The translations under genes were made by a program, and so were the position numbers. 64,000 nucleotides of DNA from the NCBI RefSeq assembly GCF_965656765.1, contig NZ_CBFHLV010000001.1, positions 62,001 through 126,000 of the forward strand, in the 5' to 3' direction. The stretch comes from Marivita sp965656765. GTDB taxonomy: Bacteria; Pseudomonadota; Alphaproteobacteria; Rhodobacterales; Rhodobacteraceae. Under the pieces are notes generated by a model, which made no database searches, had not been told where the DNA came from, and saw nothing but the letters and a program-made list of their open reading frames with translations. Positions 16,335 through 25,596 of the stretch are shown one piece after another; position 1 is the first letter of the stretch; each line of letters starts with the position of its first letter.

Positions 16335-17039
16335 TTACTCTTCGTTGTAACGGTAACCGATTCCGTACAATGTTTCGATGGCAGAGAAATCGTTATCAAC
16401 AGTGCGCATCTTCTTGCGCAGGCGTTTGATATGGCTGTCGATCGTGCGGTCATCAACATAGACCTGATCGTCATAGGCGACATCCATCAGCTGGTCGCGC
16501 GATTTTACAAAGCCAGGACGCTGCGCAAGAGCTTGAAGCAGCAGAAATTCCGTGACCGTCAAAGACACGTCAAGACCTTTCCACGACACCGAATGGCGCA
16601 GCGGATCCATCGACAAGTTGCCGCGTACCATGAGTTTGGTTTCTTCAACCTCGGTGCCAGCCGCATCTCCGGAAATGGCTTCCTGGCGGCGCAGAAGCGC
16701 GCGGATACGTTCGACCAAAAGACGCTGCGAAAACGGCTTTTTCACATAGTCGTCCGCCCCCATGCGGAGTCCCAGCACTTCGTCGATCTCATCATCTTTG
16801 GACGTCAGGAAAATGACCGGCATCTTGGATTTCTGACGCACCCGCTGTAACAGGTCCATCCCATCCATGCGGGGCATCTTGATATCAAAGACGGCCATAT
16901 CCGGCATCTTTTTGTTGAACGCATCCAACGCGGCCTGGCCATCGTTGTAGGTCTCGACCTCGAAACCCTCTGCTTCTAGGGTAATCGCGACCGATGTCAG
17001 GATGTTCCTGTCGTCGTCCACAAGGGCGATTTTGGACAT
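16335..17039 (-). CDS. chvI: Response regulator ChvI
   Basis: This 234-residue OmpR-type regulator has a receiver domain with the phospho-acceptor Asp52 in AVFDIKMP, LTSK and the conserved KPF lysine, followed by a winged-helix DNA-binding domain ending YGIGYRYN. It is the first gene of the operon and partner of ChvG. In Agrobacterium and Sinorhizobium this pair controls acid and envelope responses and influences pckA, which here is directly divergent. The 348-bp gap to pckA is thus a likely target region, which is an inference. Confidence 0.94.
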   Translation of the reverse strand: MSKIALVDDDRNILTSVAITLEAEGFEVETYNDGQAALDAFNKKMPDMAVFDIKMPRMDGMDLLQRVRQKSKMPVIFLTSKDDEIDEVLGLRMGADDYVKKPFSQRLLVERIRALLRRQEAISGDAAGTEVEETKLMVRGNLSMDPLRHSVSWKGLDVSLTVTEFLLLQALAQRPGFVKSRDQLMDVAYDDQVYVDDRTIDSHIKRLRKKMRTVDNDFSAIETLYGIGYRYNEE

Positions 17040-17387
17040 GGAGTAAGTTCCTTGTACTGCTGCTCTCAGTTATTATGTTTTTCGGACTATTATGAATATT
17101 TTTTACCTATGCGCCAACTTAATTCTGCGAATCACTCATAACCCGCAGGAATATTAGGGCGAATAATCCCTTACGGATGGCTAATTTGCATCACACTCGT
17201 CGGCGAAGTCCGGCCATGGTTGCGCTAAACCCGTTTTGGTTGCGCTAACTGCGCGATTGCGTCCTGTTCAGATTTGGAAACGGCATGCTAAGAGGCCTGC
17301 ACCCCTGACGCACAGTCACGGGTGGGACGCGCGCTGTGCGACCCTCTGCAATACCGCCGCAAGAGCGCGGCTACAGGAGCTTGGCAA
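17040..17387. promoter_or_regulatory. chvI-pckA divergent intergenic region
   Basis: This 348-bp region between divergent chvI and pckA contains no convincing gene. It has an AT-rich stretch at about 17068-17110 on the chvI side, and on the pckA side the exact repeat TGGTTGCGCTAA at 17217 and 17237. A CAGGAG ribosome binding site before pckA is at 17374-17379. Both promoters must lie here, but I could not place -35 and -10 boxes reliably. Confidence 0.7.
17217..17248. repeat. Tandem 12-bp direct repeat upstream of pckA (candidate operator)
   Basis: TGGTTGCGCTAA occurs at 17217-17228 and again at 17237-17248. The 20-bp period is about two helical turns, so a dimeric regulator could sit on the same face twice. 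The GCGC centre with TAAC on one side resembles LacI-family operators. A related sequence lies before etfB at 7895-7908. Confidence 0.5.
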
Positions 17388-18986
17388 ATGACATTTGGGC
17401 GGGTGAACCCGGAATTCCGGCTGGAAGATCAACAGATCAACGGGCTTGGCAATGTCTATTACAACCTCACAGAGCCCGCTCTGATCGAAGCGGCCCTGAA
17501 ACGTGGCGAAGGTACGTTGGGAAATGGCGGGGCCTTTCTGTGCACCACCGGTAAATTCACGGGCCGATCCCCCAAGGACAAGCACGTCGTCAAGACCGAC
17601 AGCGTTGCCGACACGATCTGGTGGGACAACAACGCTCCGATGTCGCCCGAGGGGTTCGATGCACTTTACGAAGATATGCTCGAGCACATGAAGGGTCGCG
17701 AATATTACGTTCAAGACCTCGTTGGCGGCGCCGACCCAAAGCACTCCATTGATGTTCGCTTCATTCAGGAACTTGCGTGGCACAACCTGTTCATCCGTCA
17801 CATGATGCGTCGCCCAGAGCGCGAAGACCTCGATAGTTTCACTGCCGACTTTACAGTGATCAATTGCCCATCGTTCCAGGCAGACCCCAAGAAACATGAT
17901 TGCCGATCAGAAACCGTGATCGCCATGAACTTTGACAAAAAGCTGATCCTGATTGGCGGCACGGAATACGCTGGCGAGAACAAGAAATCCATCTTCTCCC
18001 TGCTGAATTACTTGCTGCCCGAAAAAGGCATCATGCCGATGCACTGCTCGGCCAACCATGCGGTTGGAAACCCTGTCGACACGGCGATCTTCTTTGGTCT
18101 TTCGGGGACCGGCAAGACCACGCTGTCTGCTGATCCCAACCGTGTTCTGATCGGTGACGACGAACACGGCTGGTCCGACCGTGGCACCTTCAACTTTGAA
18201 GGCGGCTGCTATGCAAAGACAATCAACCTGTCGGCCGAGGCTGAGCCCGAGATTTATGCCACGACGACAAAGTTTGGCACCGTCATCGAAAACATGGTGT
18301 TCGACCCAGACACATTCGAACTCGACTTCACCGACGATAGCCTGACTGCTAACATGCGCTGCGCCTACCCGCTGGAGTACATTTCGAACGCGTCGGAAAG
18401 CGCGCTTGGCGGGCATCCAAAGAACATCATAATGCTGACCTGTGACGCGTTCGGTGTTCTACCTCCGATCGCACGGCTCACACCCGCTCAAGCAATGTAC
18501 CACTTTCTGTCGGGCTTCACCTCCAAGGTCGCCGGCACAGAACGCGGTGTGACAGAACCAGAACCCACCTTCTCGACATGCTTTGGCGCGCCGTTCATGC
18601 CGCGTCGTCCAGAAGTGTATGGCAACCTGCTTCGCGAAAAGATCGCGTCGCATGGCGCAACATGCTGGCTGGTCAACACAGGTTGGACCGGCGGCGCATA
18701 CGGCTCTGGCCAGCGCATGCCGATCAAGGCGACGCGGGCCCTTTTGACCGCAGCCCTAGATGGCAGCCTTGCCGAGGCGGAATTCCGTAAAGACCCCAAC
18801 TTCGGCTTTGAAGTGCCGGTCAAGGTCGAAGGTGTGCCGGACATGCTGCTCGACCCACGCCGGACATGGAACGACAAAGACGCGTATGACGCACAAGCAA
18901 CCAAGCTGGTGCAGATGTTCGCCGACAACTTTGCGCAATACGTTCCTTACATCGACGATGACGTAAAAGCCGCTGCGATCGGCTAA
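17388..18986 (+). CDS. pckA: Phosphoenolpyruvate carboxykinase (ATP)
   Basis: This 532-residue enzyme has the ATP-type PEPCK signatures: CTTGKFTGRSPKDKH in the N-terminal half, MHCSANHAV, and the P-loop GLSGTGKTTLS. It decarboxylates and phosphorylates oxaloacetate to phosphoenolpyruvate, the first gluconeogenic step from TCA intermediates. It is essential when carbon enters through the ethylmalonyl-CoA pathway. ATG 17388 follows CAGGAG with good spacing; the upstream in-frame GTG would add 22 residues not typical of the family. A strong terminator follows at 19021. Confidence 0.96.
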   Translation: MTFGRVNPEFRLEDQQINGLGNVYYNLTEPALIEAALKRGEGTLGNGGAFLCTTGKFTGRSPKDKHVVKTDSVADTIWWDNNAPMSPEGFDALYEDMLEHMKGREYYVQDLVGGADPKHSIDVRFIQELAWHNLFIRHMMRRPEREDLDSFTADFTVINCPSFQADPKKHDCRSETVIAMNFDKKLILIGGTEYAGENKKSIFSLLNYLLPEKGIMPMHCSANHAVGNPVDTAIFFGLSGTGKTTLSADPNRVLIGDDEHGWSDRGTFNFEGGCYAKTINLSAEAEPEIYATTTKFGTVIENMVFDPDTFELDFTDDSLTANMRCAYPLEYISNASESALGGHPKNIIMLTCDAFGVLPPIARLTPAQAMYHFLSGFTSKVAGTERGVTEPEPTFSTCFGAPFMPRRPEVYGNLLREKIASHGATCWLVNTGWTGGAYGSGQRMPIKATRALLTAALDGSLAEAEFRKDPNFGFEVPVKVEGVPDMLLDPRRTWNDKDAYDAQATKLVQMFADNFAQYVPYIDDDVKAAAIG

Positions 18987-19020
18987 CCCACCTGCGTCGA
19001 AAGGCGCTTGGAGACAAAGA

Positions 19021-19059
19021 GGCGAGTGCACCATATTCAGATGCACTCGCCATTTTTTT
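19021..19059 (+). terminator. Rho-independent terminator of pckA
   Basis: A perfect 10-bp stem (GGCGAGTGCA with TGCACTCGCC, 11-nt loop) is followed by A and seven T. It lies 34 bases after the pckA stop. Confidence 0.9.
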
Positions 19060-19199
19060 CTGCACCCGCATTGCCTTTAGCGCCGCACGGCAGCAATTCA
19101 ATGCGAAAGATTGAAACAAATTTCAGGCTCTCTTGGTATTTTTGTTGCGCTGCACCTGCAAAGTAGATATCCAACGGCAAAGCTGAAAGGACACGATTC

Positions 19200-20888
19200 A
19201 TGGCCCATGACGGACAAGACTTGACCCTGACGACCCAAACCATTCTGCCAGACTTGCTGTCCCTGACAGCAGCGGCGGTCGATCCTACCATCAAGGTAGT
19301 GGATATGGCCAAGGCGCGCGTGCACAGCATGGTCGAATCCGAAGGTCGCATTTCTGGCGCCCTGATCGAAGAAAACCAAACCGCAGCACATGGCTTTGCT
19401 TGGCTGGCCACATATGTCGAATCGCTGCGCCAGATGCAGGGCTGGGCCGAACGGTTACACGCCGAGGGCAAGTTCGGGGAAGTCGAACAACTGATCCACC
19501 AGATCGCCTTTGGTGAATACCTCTGGCAAATCTACGGCGGCATCCAAATGAACCAGGGTGAAATGGTCCGACTTCAGGACATGGGCCTTGGCCAGGAAGA
19601 TATGCGCGTTTTGATGACACCCGAAGTCATGCGCCTGACCCAGGACGGCAACACGCAGGCAGCCCGTGTACGTCTTGTCGAATTGATGCAGGAACGCAGC
19701 GCAGAACACACCGTCGGTGCGTGTGGTCTAGACGATGAGCTTGAGATGATCCGTGAGCAGTTCCGCCGCTTCTCTCTCGATAAGGTCGAACCCTACGCGC
19801 ACGAATGGCACCTCAAGGACGAGCTCATCCCGATGGAGATCATCGACGAGTTGGCCGAAATGGGTGTCTTTGGCCTGACGATCCCGGAAGAACATGGCGG
19901 CTTCGGCCTGACCAAGAACGCTATGTGCGTTGTTTCAGAAGAGCTGTCACGCGGCTATATCGGCGTCGGTTCCCTTGGCACCCGGTCCGAGATCGCTGCT
20001 GAGCTAGTAATCGCGGGCGGCACGGACGAACAAAAGGAAAAGTGGCTCCCGGGCCTCGCCTCCGGTGAAATTCTGCCAACCGCGGTCTTTACAGAGCCGA
20101 ACACCGGCTCCGACCTTGGCGCATTGCGCACCAAAGCCGTCAAAGGCGAAGACGGGAACTGGACGATCAACGGCAACAAGACGTGGATCACCCACGCCGC
20201 GCGCACCCATGTGATGACCGTTCTGGCCCGCACGGTGCCGGACACCGACAATTACAAAGGCTTGTCGATGTTCATGGCGGAAAAGACGCCTGGTACCGAC
20301 GAAGCGCCTTGGCAGGATCCCGGCATTTCCGGTGGCGAGATCGAAGTCCTCGGATACCGGGGCATGAAGGAATACACCCTCAACTTTGACGATTTCAAGG
20401 TGAAGGGTGAAAACCTGTTGGGCATGGAAGAGGGCAAAGGCTTTAAACAGCTGATGGAGACGTTTGAGTCCGCGCGCATCCAGACAGCCGCCCGCGCCAT
20501 TGGCGTGGCGCAATCGGCACTCGACGAAGGCATGAAATACGCGCAGGACCGCAAGCAATTCGGCAAATCGCTGATCAACTTCCCCCGAGTTGCGTCAAAA
20601 CTGGCGATGATGGCGGTCGAAATCATGGTCGCGCGACAGCTCACCTATTTCTCGGCACGCGAAAAAGACGAAGGCCGGCGCTGTGACCTTGAAGCCGGCA
20701 TGGCCAAGCTTCTGGGCGCGCGGGTCGCCTGGGCCGCCGCTGACAACGCGCTGCAAATCCACGGTGGCAATGGCTTTGCCCTCGAATACAAAATCAGCCG
20801 CATTCTGTGTGACGCGCGCATCCTCAATATCTTTGAAGGCGCCGCCGAAATTCAGGCGCAAGTGATCGCACGACGTTTACTGGGCTGA
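19200..20888 (+). CDS. mcd: Methylsuccinyl-CoA dehydrogenase
   Basis: This 562-residue acyl-CoA dehydrogenase carries an N-terminal extension of about 150 residues before the ordinary dehydrogenase fold. That architecture marks (2S)-methylsuccinyl-CoA dehydrogenase of the ethylmalonyl-CoA pathway. The catalytic part has FTEPNTGSDLGALRTKA and QIHGGNGFALEY near the C-terminus. It oxidises methylsuccinyl-CoA to mesaconyl-CoA and passes electrons to ETF (genes at 8015-9702). Mesaconyl-CoA hydratase, the next step, is encoded at 55618. It has its own promoter after the pckA terminator, including a TGAAA-N4-TTTCA dyad at 19112-19125, and ends in a terminator. Confidence 0.92.
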   Translation: MAHDGQDLTLTTQTILPDLLSLTAAAVDPTIKVVDMAKARVHSMVESEGRISGALIEENQTAAHGFAWLATYVESLRQMQGWAERLHAEGKFGEVEQLIHQIAFGEYLWQIYGGIQMNQGEMVRLQDMGLGQEDMRVLMTPEVMRLTQDGNTQAARVRLVELMQERSAEHTVGACGLDDELEMIREQFRRFSLDKVEPYAHEWHLKDELIPMEIIDELAEMGVFGLTIPEEHGGFGLTKNAMCVVSEELSRGYIGVGSLGTRSEIAAELVIAGGTDEQKEKWLPGLASGEILPTAVFTEPNTGSDLGALRTKAVKGEDGNWTINGNKTWITHAARTHVMTVLARTVPDTDNYKGLSMFMAEKTPGTDEAPWQDPGISGGEIEVLGYRGMKEYTLNFDDFKVKGENLLGMEEGKGFKQLMETFESARIQTAARAIGVAQSALDEGMKYAQDRKQFGKSLINFPRVASKLAMMAVEIMVARQLTYFSAREKDEGRRCDLEAGMAKLLGARVAWAAADNALQIHGGNGFALEYKISRILCDARILNIFEGAAEIQAQVIARRLLG

Positions 20889-20906
20889 TCCGAAGCACAA
20901 CCAATC

Positions 20907-20937
20907 AAAAGGCCTCGCAGCGATGCGGGGCCTTTTC
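20907..20937 (+). terminator. Rho-independent terminator of mcd
   Basis: A hairpin with AAAAGGCCTCGCA pairing with TGCGGGGCCTTTT around a 5-base GCGA-type loop lies 18 bases after the mcd stop and runs into T-rich sequence. One G-T pair interrupts the stem. Confidence 0.8.
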
Positions 20938-21089
20938 TATGTCTCATGACCAAAGTCCGGCCCGCCACTGGCGCTTCGTGAACAGCGTTAACCCACCAAA
21001 CACGTAGTTTCACCGCATATAGCGCATGATGTGTGGCCGTTGTCGTGCCTGTCGTCCCAATGGACGAAACAGCAATCAGGAGACACGAC

Positions 21090-21569
21090 ATGACCACTTT
21101 TTTCGCCAACGTTCCCGTATGGGTACTGCCACTTTTCATCGGCCTGCTTATCGTAAGCCTACGCGCCACCAGATCGCGCCAAGTCCCCAAAGTACTGGTC
21201 TATAGCCTGCCATTGCTCGGCCTCTTGTCACTCCGAACCGTCCTATCCTTTGATCTGCGGCTTCTTGCCGTTGCTCTTTTCGTGGTCGGTTACGCGTCGG
21301 GCGCACGGTTTGGCTTTCTTGCGCAGACCAAATGGATCGCTGGCATCACAGATCGTTACGTCACCATTCGTGGTGAATGGCTCAGTATGGTGACAATCAT
21401 GGGTTTATTCGTTCTGAACTTCGTGAACGGTGCAGTGAATGGCATGGTCCCGGAAATGGCGAGTGGCGTGACCTACATCGCAACCATCTGTGCCGTCGCC
21501 GGCGCTCTCTCCGGCACCTTTATTGGCCGCGCCTTGCGCGTGGCGACATGGACCAAAGCGTCGGCCTGA
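21090..21569 (+). CDS. Conserved multi-pass membrane protein, DUF6622-like
   Basis: This 159-residue hydrophobic protein has four to five membrane segments. The N-terminal MTTFFANVPVWVLPLFIG and the following basic stretch RATRSRQVPK resemble the DUF6622 family. No catalytic motif is visible and the function is unknown. ATG 21090 follows AGGAG; a GTG further upstream would add 19 unlikely residues. The next gene (CMD family) starts 65 bases downstream with its own ribosome binding site. Confidence 0.65.
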   Translation: MTTFFANVPVWVLPLFIGLLIVSLRATRSRQVPKVLVYSLPLLGLLSLRTVLSFDLRLLAVALFVVGYASGARFGFLAQTKWIAGITDRYVTIRGEWLSMVTIMGLFVLNFVNGAVNGMVPEMASGVTYIATICAVAGALSGTFIGRALRVATWTKASA

Positions 21570-21634
21570 TCTGCATCAAAGACCACCACCGGCAGGAATG
21601 CTTTTGCAAGCCAAACATATCGCAGGAGCATGCC

Positions 21635-21970
21635 ATGAGCTGGAAAGCCAAACTCAACGACACCAAAACGCAACTGAAATCTCTGAATGGTCAAATCCCT
21701 GACACCTCGGCCGCATTCGGGGCTTTGGGCAAAACCGTCAAGAAAGACGCCGCCCTCACCTTCAAGGAAAAGGAGTATGTGGCACTGGGGATCGCCGTCG
21801 CGACACGCTGCGAGCCGTGCATCCTGTTTCATGTCGAAGCCTTGGTGAGGTTGGGCGCGACACGGGATGAGATTGGCGAGGTTCTCGCCACCTGTGTCCA
21901 GATGGGCGGTGGACCCGGACTCATGTATGCGGGCAAAGCGCTTGAGGTCTACGACGAACTCGCCGCCTAA
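21635..21970 (+). CDS. Carboxymuconolactone decarboxylase family (AhpD-like) protein
   Basis: This 111-residue protein has the CMD fold signature RCEPCILFHVEALVRLGAT, with the C-x2-C-x3-H arrangement of AhpD-like peroxidase or disulfide reductases. Such small proteins often handle alkyl peroxides or serve as thiol-disulfide partners; decarboxylase activity is unlikely. ATG 21635 is chosen by the preceding AGGAG; the in-frame sequence before it overlaps the membrane protein gene and looks non-coding. An EF-hand gene follows after about 80 bases. Confidence 0.88.
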   Translation: MSWKAKLNDTKTQLKSLNGQIPDTSAAFGALGKTVKKDAALTFKEKEYVALGIAVATRCEPCILFHVEALVRLGATRDEIGEVLATCVQMGGGPGLMYAGKALEVYDELAA

Positions 21971-22051
21971 ATGGCTGCGACACTTTGGGGGGATGCAAGC
22001 CGGATGTATCCCCCATACATATTCCAAATAATTAATGTGTATGAGGCCATC

Positions 22052-22483
22052 ATGTCAAAATCCCCCCTTATTCTCGCTCTGCTCTTCGCAGCAACAACAG
22101 CAACTGCACAACAGGGTGTCCCGGGCGGCCACTTCGTCGAAAATTGGGACCTTGACGGGGATGGGCAGGTTACATTGGCCGAAGCCACCGAACGTCGCGG
22201 CGATGTGTTTCTTACATTCGATGCCGATGAAAACGGCATCTTGTCACCCGAAGAGCATGACCTTTTTGACGAAGCCCGCGAAATGGACATGGCAGAAAAC
22301 GGCGAAGGCCACGGCAAGGGAAAACGTAACCCCGCCAATGGTATGTTGCGCGATGTGACAGACACAAACGGCGATGGGTCTGTCAGCCGCGAAGAATTTA
22401 TGGGCGCGGTTCCAGCATGGTTCACCAGCATGGATCGCAATGGCGACGGCGCGGTCACAACAGCCGACTTCGGGCGCGGTTGA
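22052..22483 (+). CDS. Secreted EF-hand calcium-binding protein
   Basis: This 143-residue protein has an N-terminal signal peptide (about 1-20, ending ATATAQ) and four EF-hand loops. These read DLDGDGQVTLAE, DADENGILSPEE, DTNGDGSVSREE and DRNGDGAVTTAD, each with the expected 12-residue Asp/Glu spacing. It probably binds calcium in the periplasm. Roseobacters often encode such small calmodulin-like proteins with no known target. The ATG at 22052 is preferred because it places the signal peptide at the start. A bidirectional hairpin lies between it and the convergent gene. Confidence 0.85.
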   Translation: MSKSPLILALLFAATTATAQQGVPGGHFVENWDLDGDGQVTLAEATERRGDVFLTFDADENGILSPEEHDLFDEAREMDMAENGEGHGKGKRNPANGMLRDVTDTNGDGSVSREEFMGAVPAWFTSMDRNGDGAVTTADFGRG

Positions 22484-22520
22484 AAGCACACCTGAGCCAC
22501 GGGCGTTTTCCCGCTTAAGG

Positions 22521-22550
22521 AAAAACCGGACGCTGGGATGCGTCCGGCCC
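22521..22550 (-). terminator. Rho-independent terminator of the DMGDH-type gene
   Basis: CCGGACGC at 22526-22533 pairs perfectly with GCGTCCGG at 22540-22547. On the minus strand the hairpin is followed by five T, 9 bases after the gene's stop. It may also stop transcripts of the EF-hand gene from the other side. Confidence 0.8.
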
Positions 22551-22558
22551 CATCCGAA

Positions 22559-25057
22559 TCATCCGTCTTTGCGGATGACCTCGTTTTTTGGGTCGTAGGG
22601 GCTGTCCTCGACCACTTCGGCACTCCAAAGCTGATCGAACATTTTGACCTGAAGCTTTGTCCCCGGCACAGCAAGCTCTGGCTTAACGTATCCCATCCCG
22701 ATGGATTTCCCGAACGCCACCGAATACCCGCCCGAGGTCAGGCGACCCACGCGGGTTTCGCCATTATATAGCACTTCGCGGCCCCACGGATCGGCATCGT
22801 CTGGCCCGTCGATCAACAAAGTACAACACTTGGACCGGACCCCGGTCTCTTCCAGTGCGTCTTTACCGCGGAAGTCTTTCGCCAAGTCCACGAAACGTGG
22901 CAAGTCTGCTTCCAAAGGCGTGGCGTCCCGGCCGAGTTCATTCCCAAACGCACGATAGGATTTCTCCTGACGCAGCCAGTTTTGCGCCCGTGCACCAACG
23001 AGCTTCATATCATGCTTGGCACCGGCGGCCATGAGTTGATCCCACAGATAGTTCTGCATTTCGATCGGATGGTGCAATTCCCAGCCCAGCTCCCCGGTAT
23101 AGGCCACCCGTATCGCGCGCACCGGGCACATGCCCAGTTCGATATCGCGGCACGTCAGCCAAGGGAACCGCTTGTTGCCCAAAACGGTCTCGGGATCGGC
23201 ATCTTTTACGATCTCTTTCAGCACATCACGCGATTTTGGCCCAGCGATGGCAAAGACACCCCATTGGGTGGTCACATCCTGAATCTCGACATAGCCGAAC
23301 TCAGCCGCCTTATCCTCGGCAGCCTTGCGCAGATAGTCCGCGTCATACGCCGTCCAAGCACCGGCAGACACGAGATAATACTCATCTTCGCCCAAGCGCA
23401 CGATGGTGTATTCCGTGCGAGTTGTCCCGTGGTCGGTCAGCGCGTAGGTCAGATTGATGCGCCCGACCTTCGGCAGCTTGTTGCAAGTGAACCAGTCAAG
23501 GAACTGCGTTGCCCCAGGGCCTTTGACAAGATGCTTGGTAAACGCTGTCGCGTCGATAAGGCCAACGCCCTCTCGGACCGCCTTGGCCTCTTCCACCGCG
23601 TATTGCCACCAACCGCCGCGTTTGAACGACCGTGCATCGTGGTCAAAGGTTTCAGGAGCATCCAAAGGGCCATAATAGTTCGGACGTTCCCACCCGTTCA
23701 CACAGCCAAATTGCGCGCCGAGCGCTTTTTGCCGGTCGTACGCAGGAGCTGTCCGAAGCGGACGACAGGCTGGCCGTTCCTCATCCGGATGATGCAGGAT
23801 GTAGACGTGCTCGTACGCCTCTTCATTCTTCCGCGCCGCGTATTCGGTCGTCATCCACGACCCGTAACGCTTGGGATCAAGCGACGCCATGTCGATCTCG
23901 GCCTCGCCTTCGACCATCAGCTGCGCAAGGTAATAACCCGTGCCGCCTGCTGCCGTGATCCCGAATGAAAACCCTTCAGCCAGCCACATATTCCGCAAGC
24001 CCGGCGCAGGACCAACCAGCGGATTACCATCTGGCGTGTAACAGATCGGGCCGTTGAAATCGTCCTTGAGACCCACCGTTTCCGAAGACGGAATGCGGTG
24101 GATCATGCTCATGTATTCTTCTTCGATCCGGTCGAGATCAAGCGGGAACAGATCGGCCCGGAAACTGTCCGGCACACCGTATTCGAACCTCGCAGGCGCG
24201 TTGCGCTCATAAGGTCCAAGAATCCAGCCACCGCGTTCTTCACGCACGTACCACTTGGCGTCCGCATCGCGCAGCACCGGGTGTTCGCCATTGTTTTTGC
24301 GCCATTCTACAAGTGCTGGATCAGGTTCGGTGACGATGAACTGATGCTCCACCGGAATCGCGGGGATCTTGAGGCCCAACAATTTCGCTGTGCGCTGCGG
24401 ATGATTGCCCGTCGCTGTTACCACGTGTTCCGCATGAATGACGATCTGTTCGTCGGACGGCACAAGGTTGCCACCCTTTTCCACCATTTTAGTACACGTC
24501 ACATCCCAATGATCGCCCGTCCAGTGAAACGCATCCGCCTGCCACTTGCGTTCGATCATCACACCGCGTTGCCGCGCGCCCTTGGCCATCGCCATGGTGA
24601 CGTCAGCAGGGTTAATGTATCCATCCGTCGGATGATAGATCGCCCCAACCAGATCGTCGGAATGCACCAGCGGATACCGCTCTTTGATCTGCGCAGGCGA
24701 CAGCCATTCGTACGGCACATCACAGGTTTCTGCAGTGGATGCGTAAAGCATGTACTCGTTCATCCGCTCTTGGCTTTGTGCCATGCGCAGATTGCCGACC
24801 ACCGAAAAGCCCGCGTTCAACCCGGTCTCTTCCTCAAGCGTCTTGTAGTACTTGATCGAATAGTCGTGGATGTGGGTCGTCGCATACGACATATTGAAAT
24901 ACGGCAAAAGCCCCGCCGCATGCCAGGTGGAGCCGGACGTAAGTTCGTCCCGCTCCAGCAGCATCACATCATCCCACCCGGCACGAGCCAGATGATAGGC
25001 GATTGAGGTTCCAACGGCACCGCCACCGACAACCAAAGCTTTGACATGCGTTTTCAT
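22559..25057 (-). CDS. Dimethylglycine/sarcosine dehydrogenase-type flavoprotein (DAO + GcvT)
   Basis: This 832-residue protein has an N-terminal FAD-binding D-amino-acid-oxidase domain and a C-terminal folate-binding GcvT domain. The FAD domain has a GGGAVGTS dinucleotide motif near residue 11, and SGSTWHAAGL with His46 matches the histidine that binds FAD covalently in dimethylglycine dehydrogenase. The GcvT domain runs from about residue 430 to the end. It likely demethylates dimethylglycine or a related N-methyl compound, passing formaldehyde to tetrahydrofolate and electrons to ETF (8015-9702). Such genes serve choline and glycine betaine use in marine bacteria. The exact substrate is not certain. 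It is monocistronic with a terminator at 22521. Confidence 0.87.
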   Translation of the reverse strand: MKTHVKALVVGGGAVGTSIAYHLARAGWDDVMLLERDELTSGSTWHAAGLLPYFNMSYATTHIHDYSIKYYKTLEEETGLNAGFSVVGNLRMAQSQERMNEYMLYASTAETCDVPYEWLSPAQIKERYPLVHSDDLVGAIYHPTDGYINPADVTMAMAKGARQRGVMIERKWQADAFHWTGDHWDVTCTKMVEKGGNLVPSDEQIVIHAEHVVTATGNHPQRTAKLLGLKIPAIPVEHQFIVTEPDPALVEWRKNNGEHPVLRDADAKWYVREERGGWILGPYERNAPARFEYGVPDSFRADLFPLDLDRIEEEYMSMIHRIPSSETVGLKDDFNGPICYTPDGNPLVGPAPGLRNMWLAEGFSFGITAAGGTGYYLAQLMVEGEAEIDMASLDPKRYGSWMTTEYAARKNEEAYEHVYILHHPDEERPACRPLRTAPAYDRQKALGAQFGCVNGWERPNYYGPLDAPETFDHDARSFKRGGWWQYAVEEAKAVREGVGLIDATAFTKHLVKGPGATQFLDWFTCNKLPKVGRINLTYALTDHGTTRTEYTIVRLGEDEYYLVSAGAWTAYDADYLRKAAEDKAAEFGYVEIQDVTTQWGVFAIAGPKSRDVLKEIVKDADPETVLGNKRFPWLTCRDIELGMCPVRAIRVAYTGELGWELHHPIEMQNYLWDQLMAAGAKHDMKLVGARAQNWLRQEKSYRAFGNELGRDATPLEADLPRFVDLAKDFRGKDALEETGVRSKCCTLLIDGPDDADPWGREVLYNGETRVGRLTSGGYSVAFGKSIGMGYVKPELAVPGTKLQVKMFDQLWSAEVVEDSPYDPKNEVIRKDG

Positions 25058-25167
25058 GGGTCTTCACTCCAAGGCGTTTGAACCCGTGAATACCCGCAGT
25101 GCAAACGCGCCACCAAACCGACCCGACACGTTGCGGTAGGAAAACGACGCGTTGTCGTTTCATCACA

Positions 25168-25590
25168 TCAAGGCATCACCCGCGCCCGTGGGAAAAGCGA
25201 CGTTTTTGGTGCCGCTACATGTTCACCAGCCACCAGTTGAACGGTTGCAGCATCGGTCAAGGCGCCAGCAGCATCGACGTTCGCAATCACCTTAGTGTCA
25301 GCCGCGCCGATCAGCGTCTGCGTCGACAATCCTACCATTTCGAGAACACCCGTTTGTTCGACCATACGCAGTCCTGTATCCACACCAGCTTTGGCAGTAT
25401 CGAGGGTGGAAAAGGCATAGATCGCCTGTTCACCATGACGGTCGATAACTGACTGTTTATATGCTGCAAATGAATATTGATACTCGGCAGCCTTGGCTTG
25501 CTGGGTATAATCCCACACGCCAACTACAACCCCAAGGCCGCCTGCATAAAACCCTAATTTGACCAGATTTTTCACCAATTTAACAATCAT
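25168..25590 (-). CDS. Hypothetical membrane-anchored protein
   Basis: I do not recognise this 140-residue protein. It has one N-terminal hydrophobic segment (about residues 6-27) followed by a soluble region rich in alanine, valine and threonine. That region contains a YSFAAYKQSVIDRHGEQAIYAF stretch split by polar residues, and it ends in a basic tail. The second of two close ATG codons (25590) has better spacing to AGGG. It stands alone between the DMGDH-type gene and mreB, on the opposite strand from mreB. A role in the envelope is only suggested by the membrane anchor and neighbourhood. Confidence 0.6.
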   Translation of the reverse strand: MIVKLVKNLVKLGFYAGGLGVVVGVWDYTQQAKAAEYQYSFAAYKQSVIDRHGEQAIYAFSTLDTAKAGVDTGLRMVEQTGVLEMVGLSTQTLIGAADTKVIANVDAAGALTDAATVQLVAGEHVAAPKTSLFPRARVMP

Positions 25591-25596
25591 AAACAT

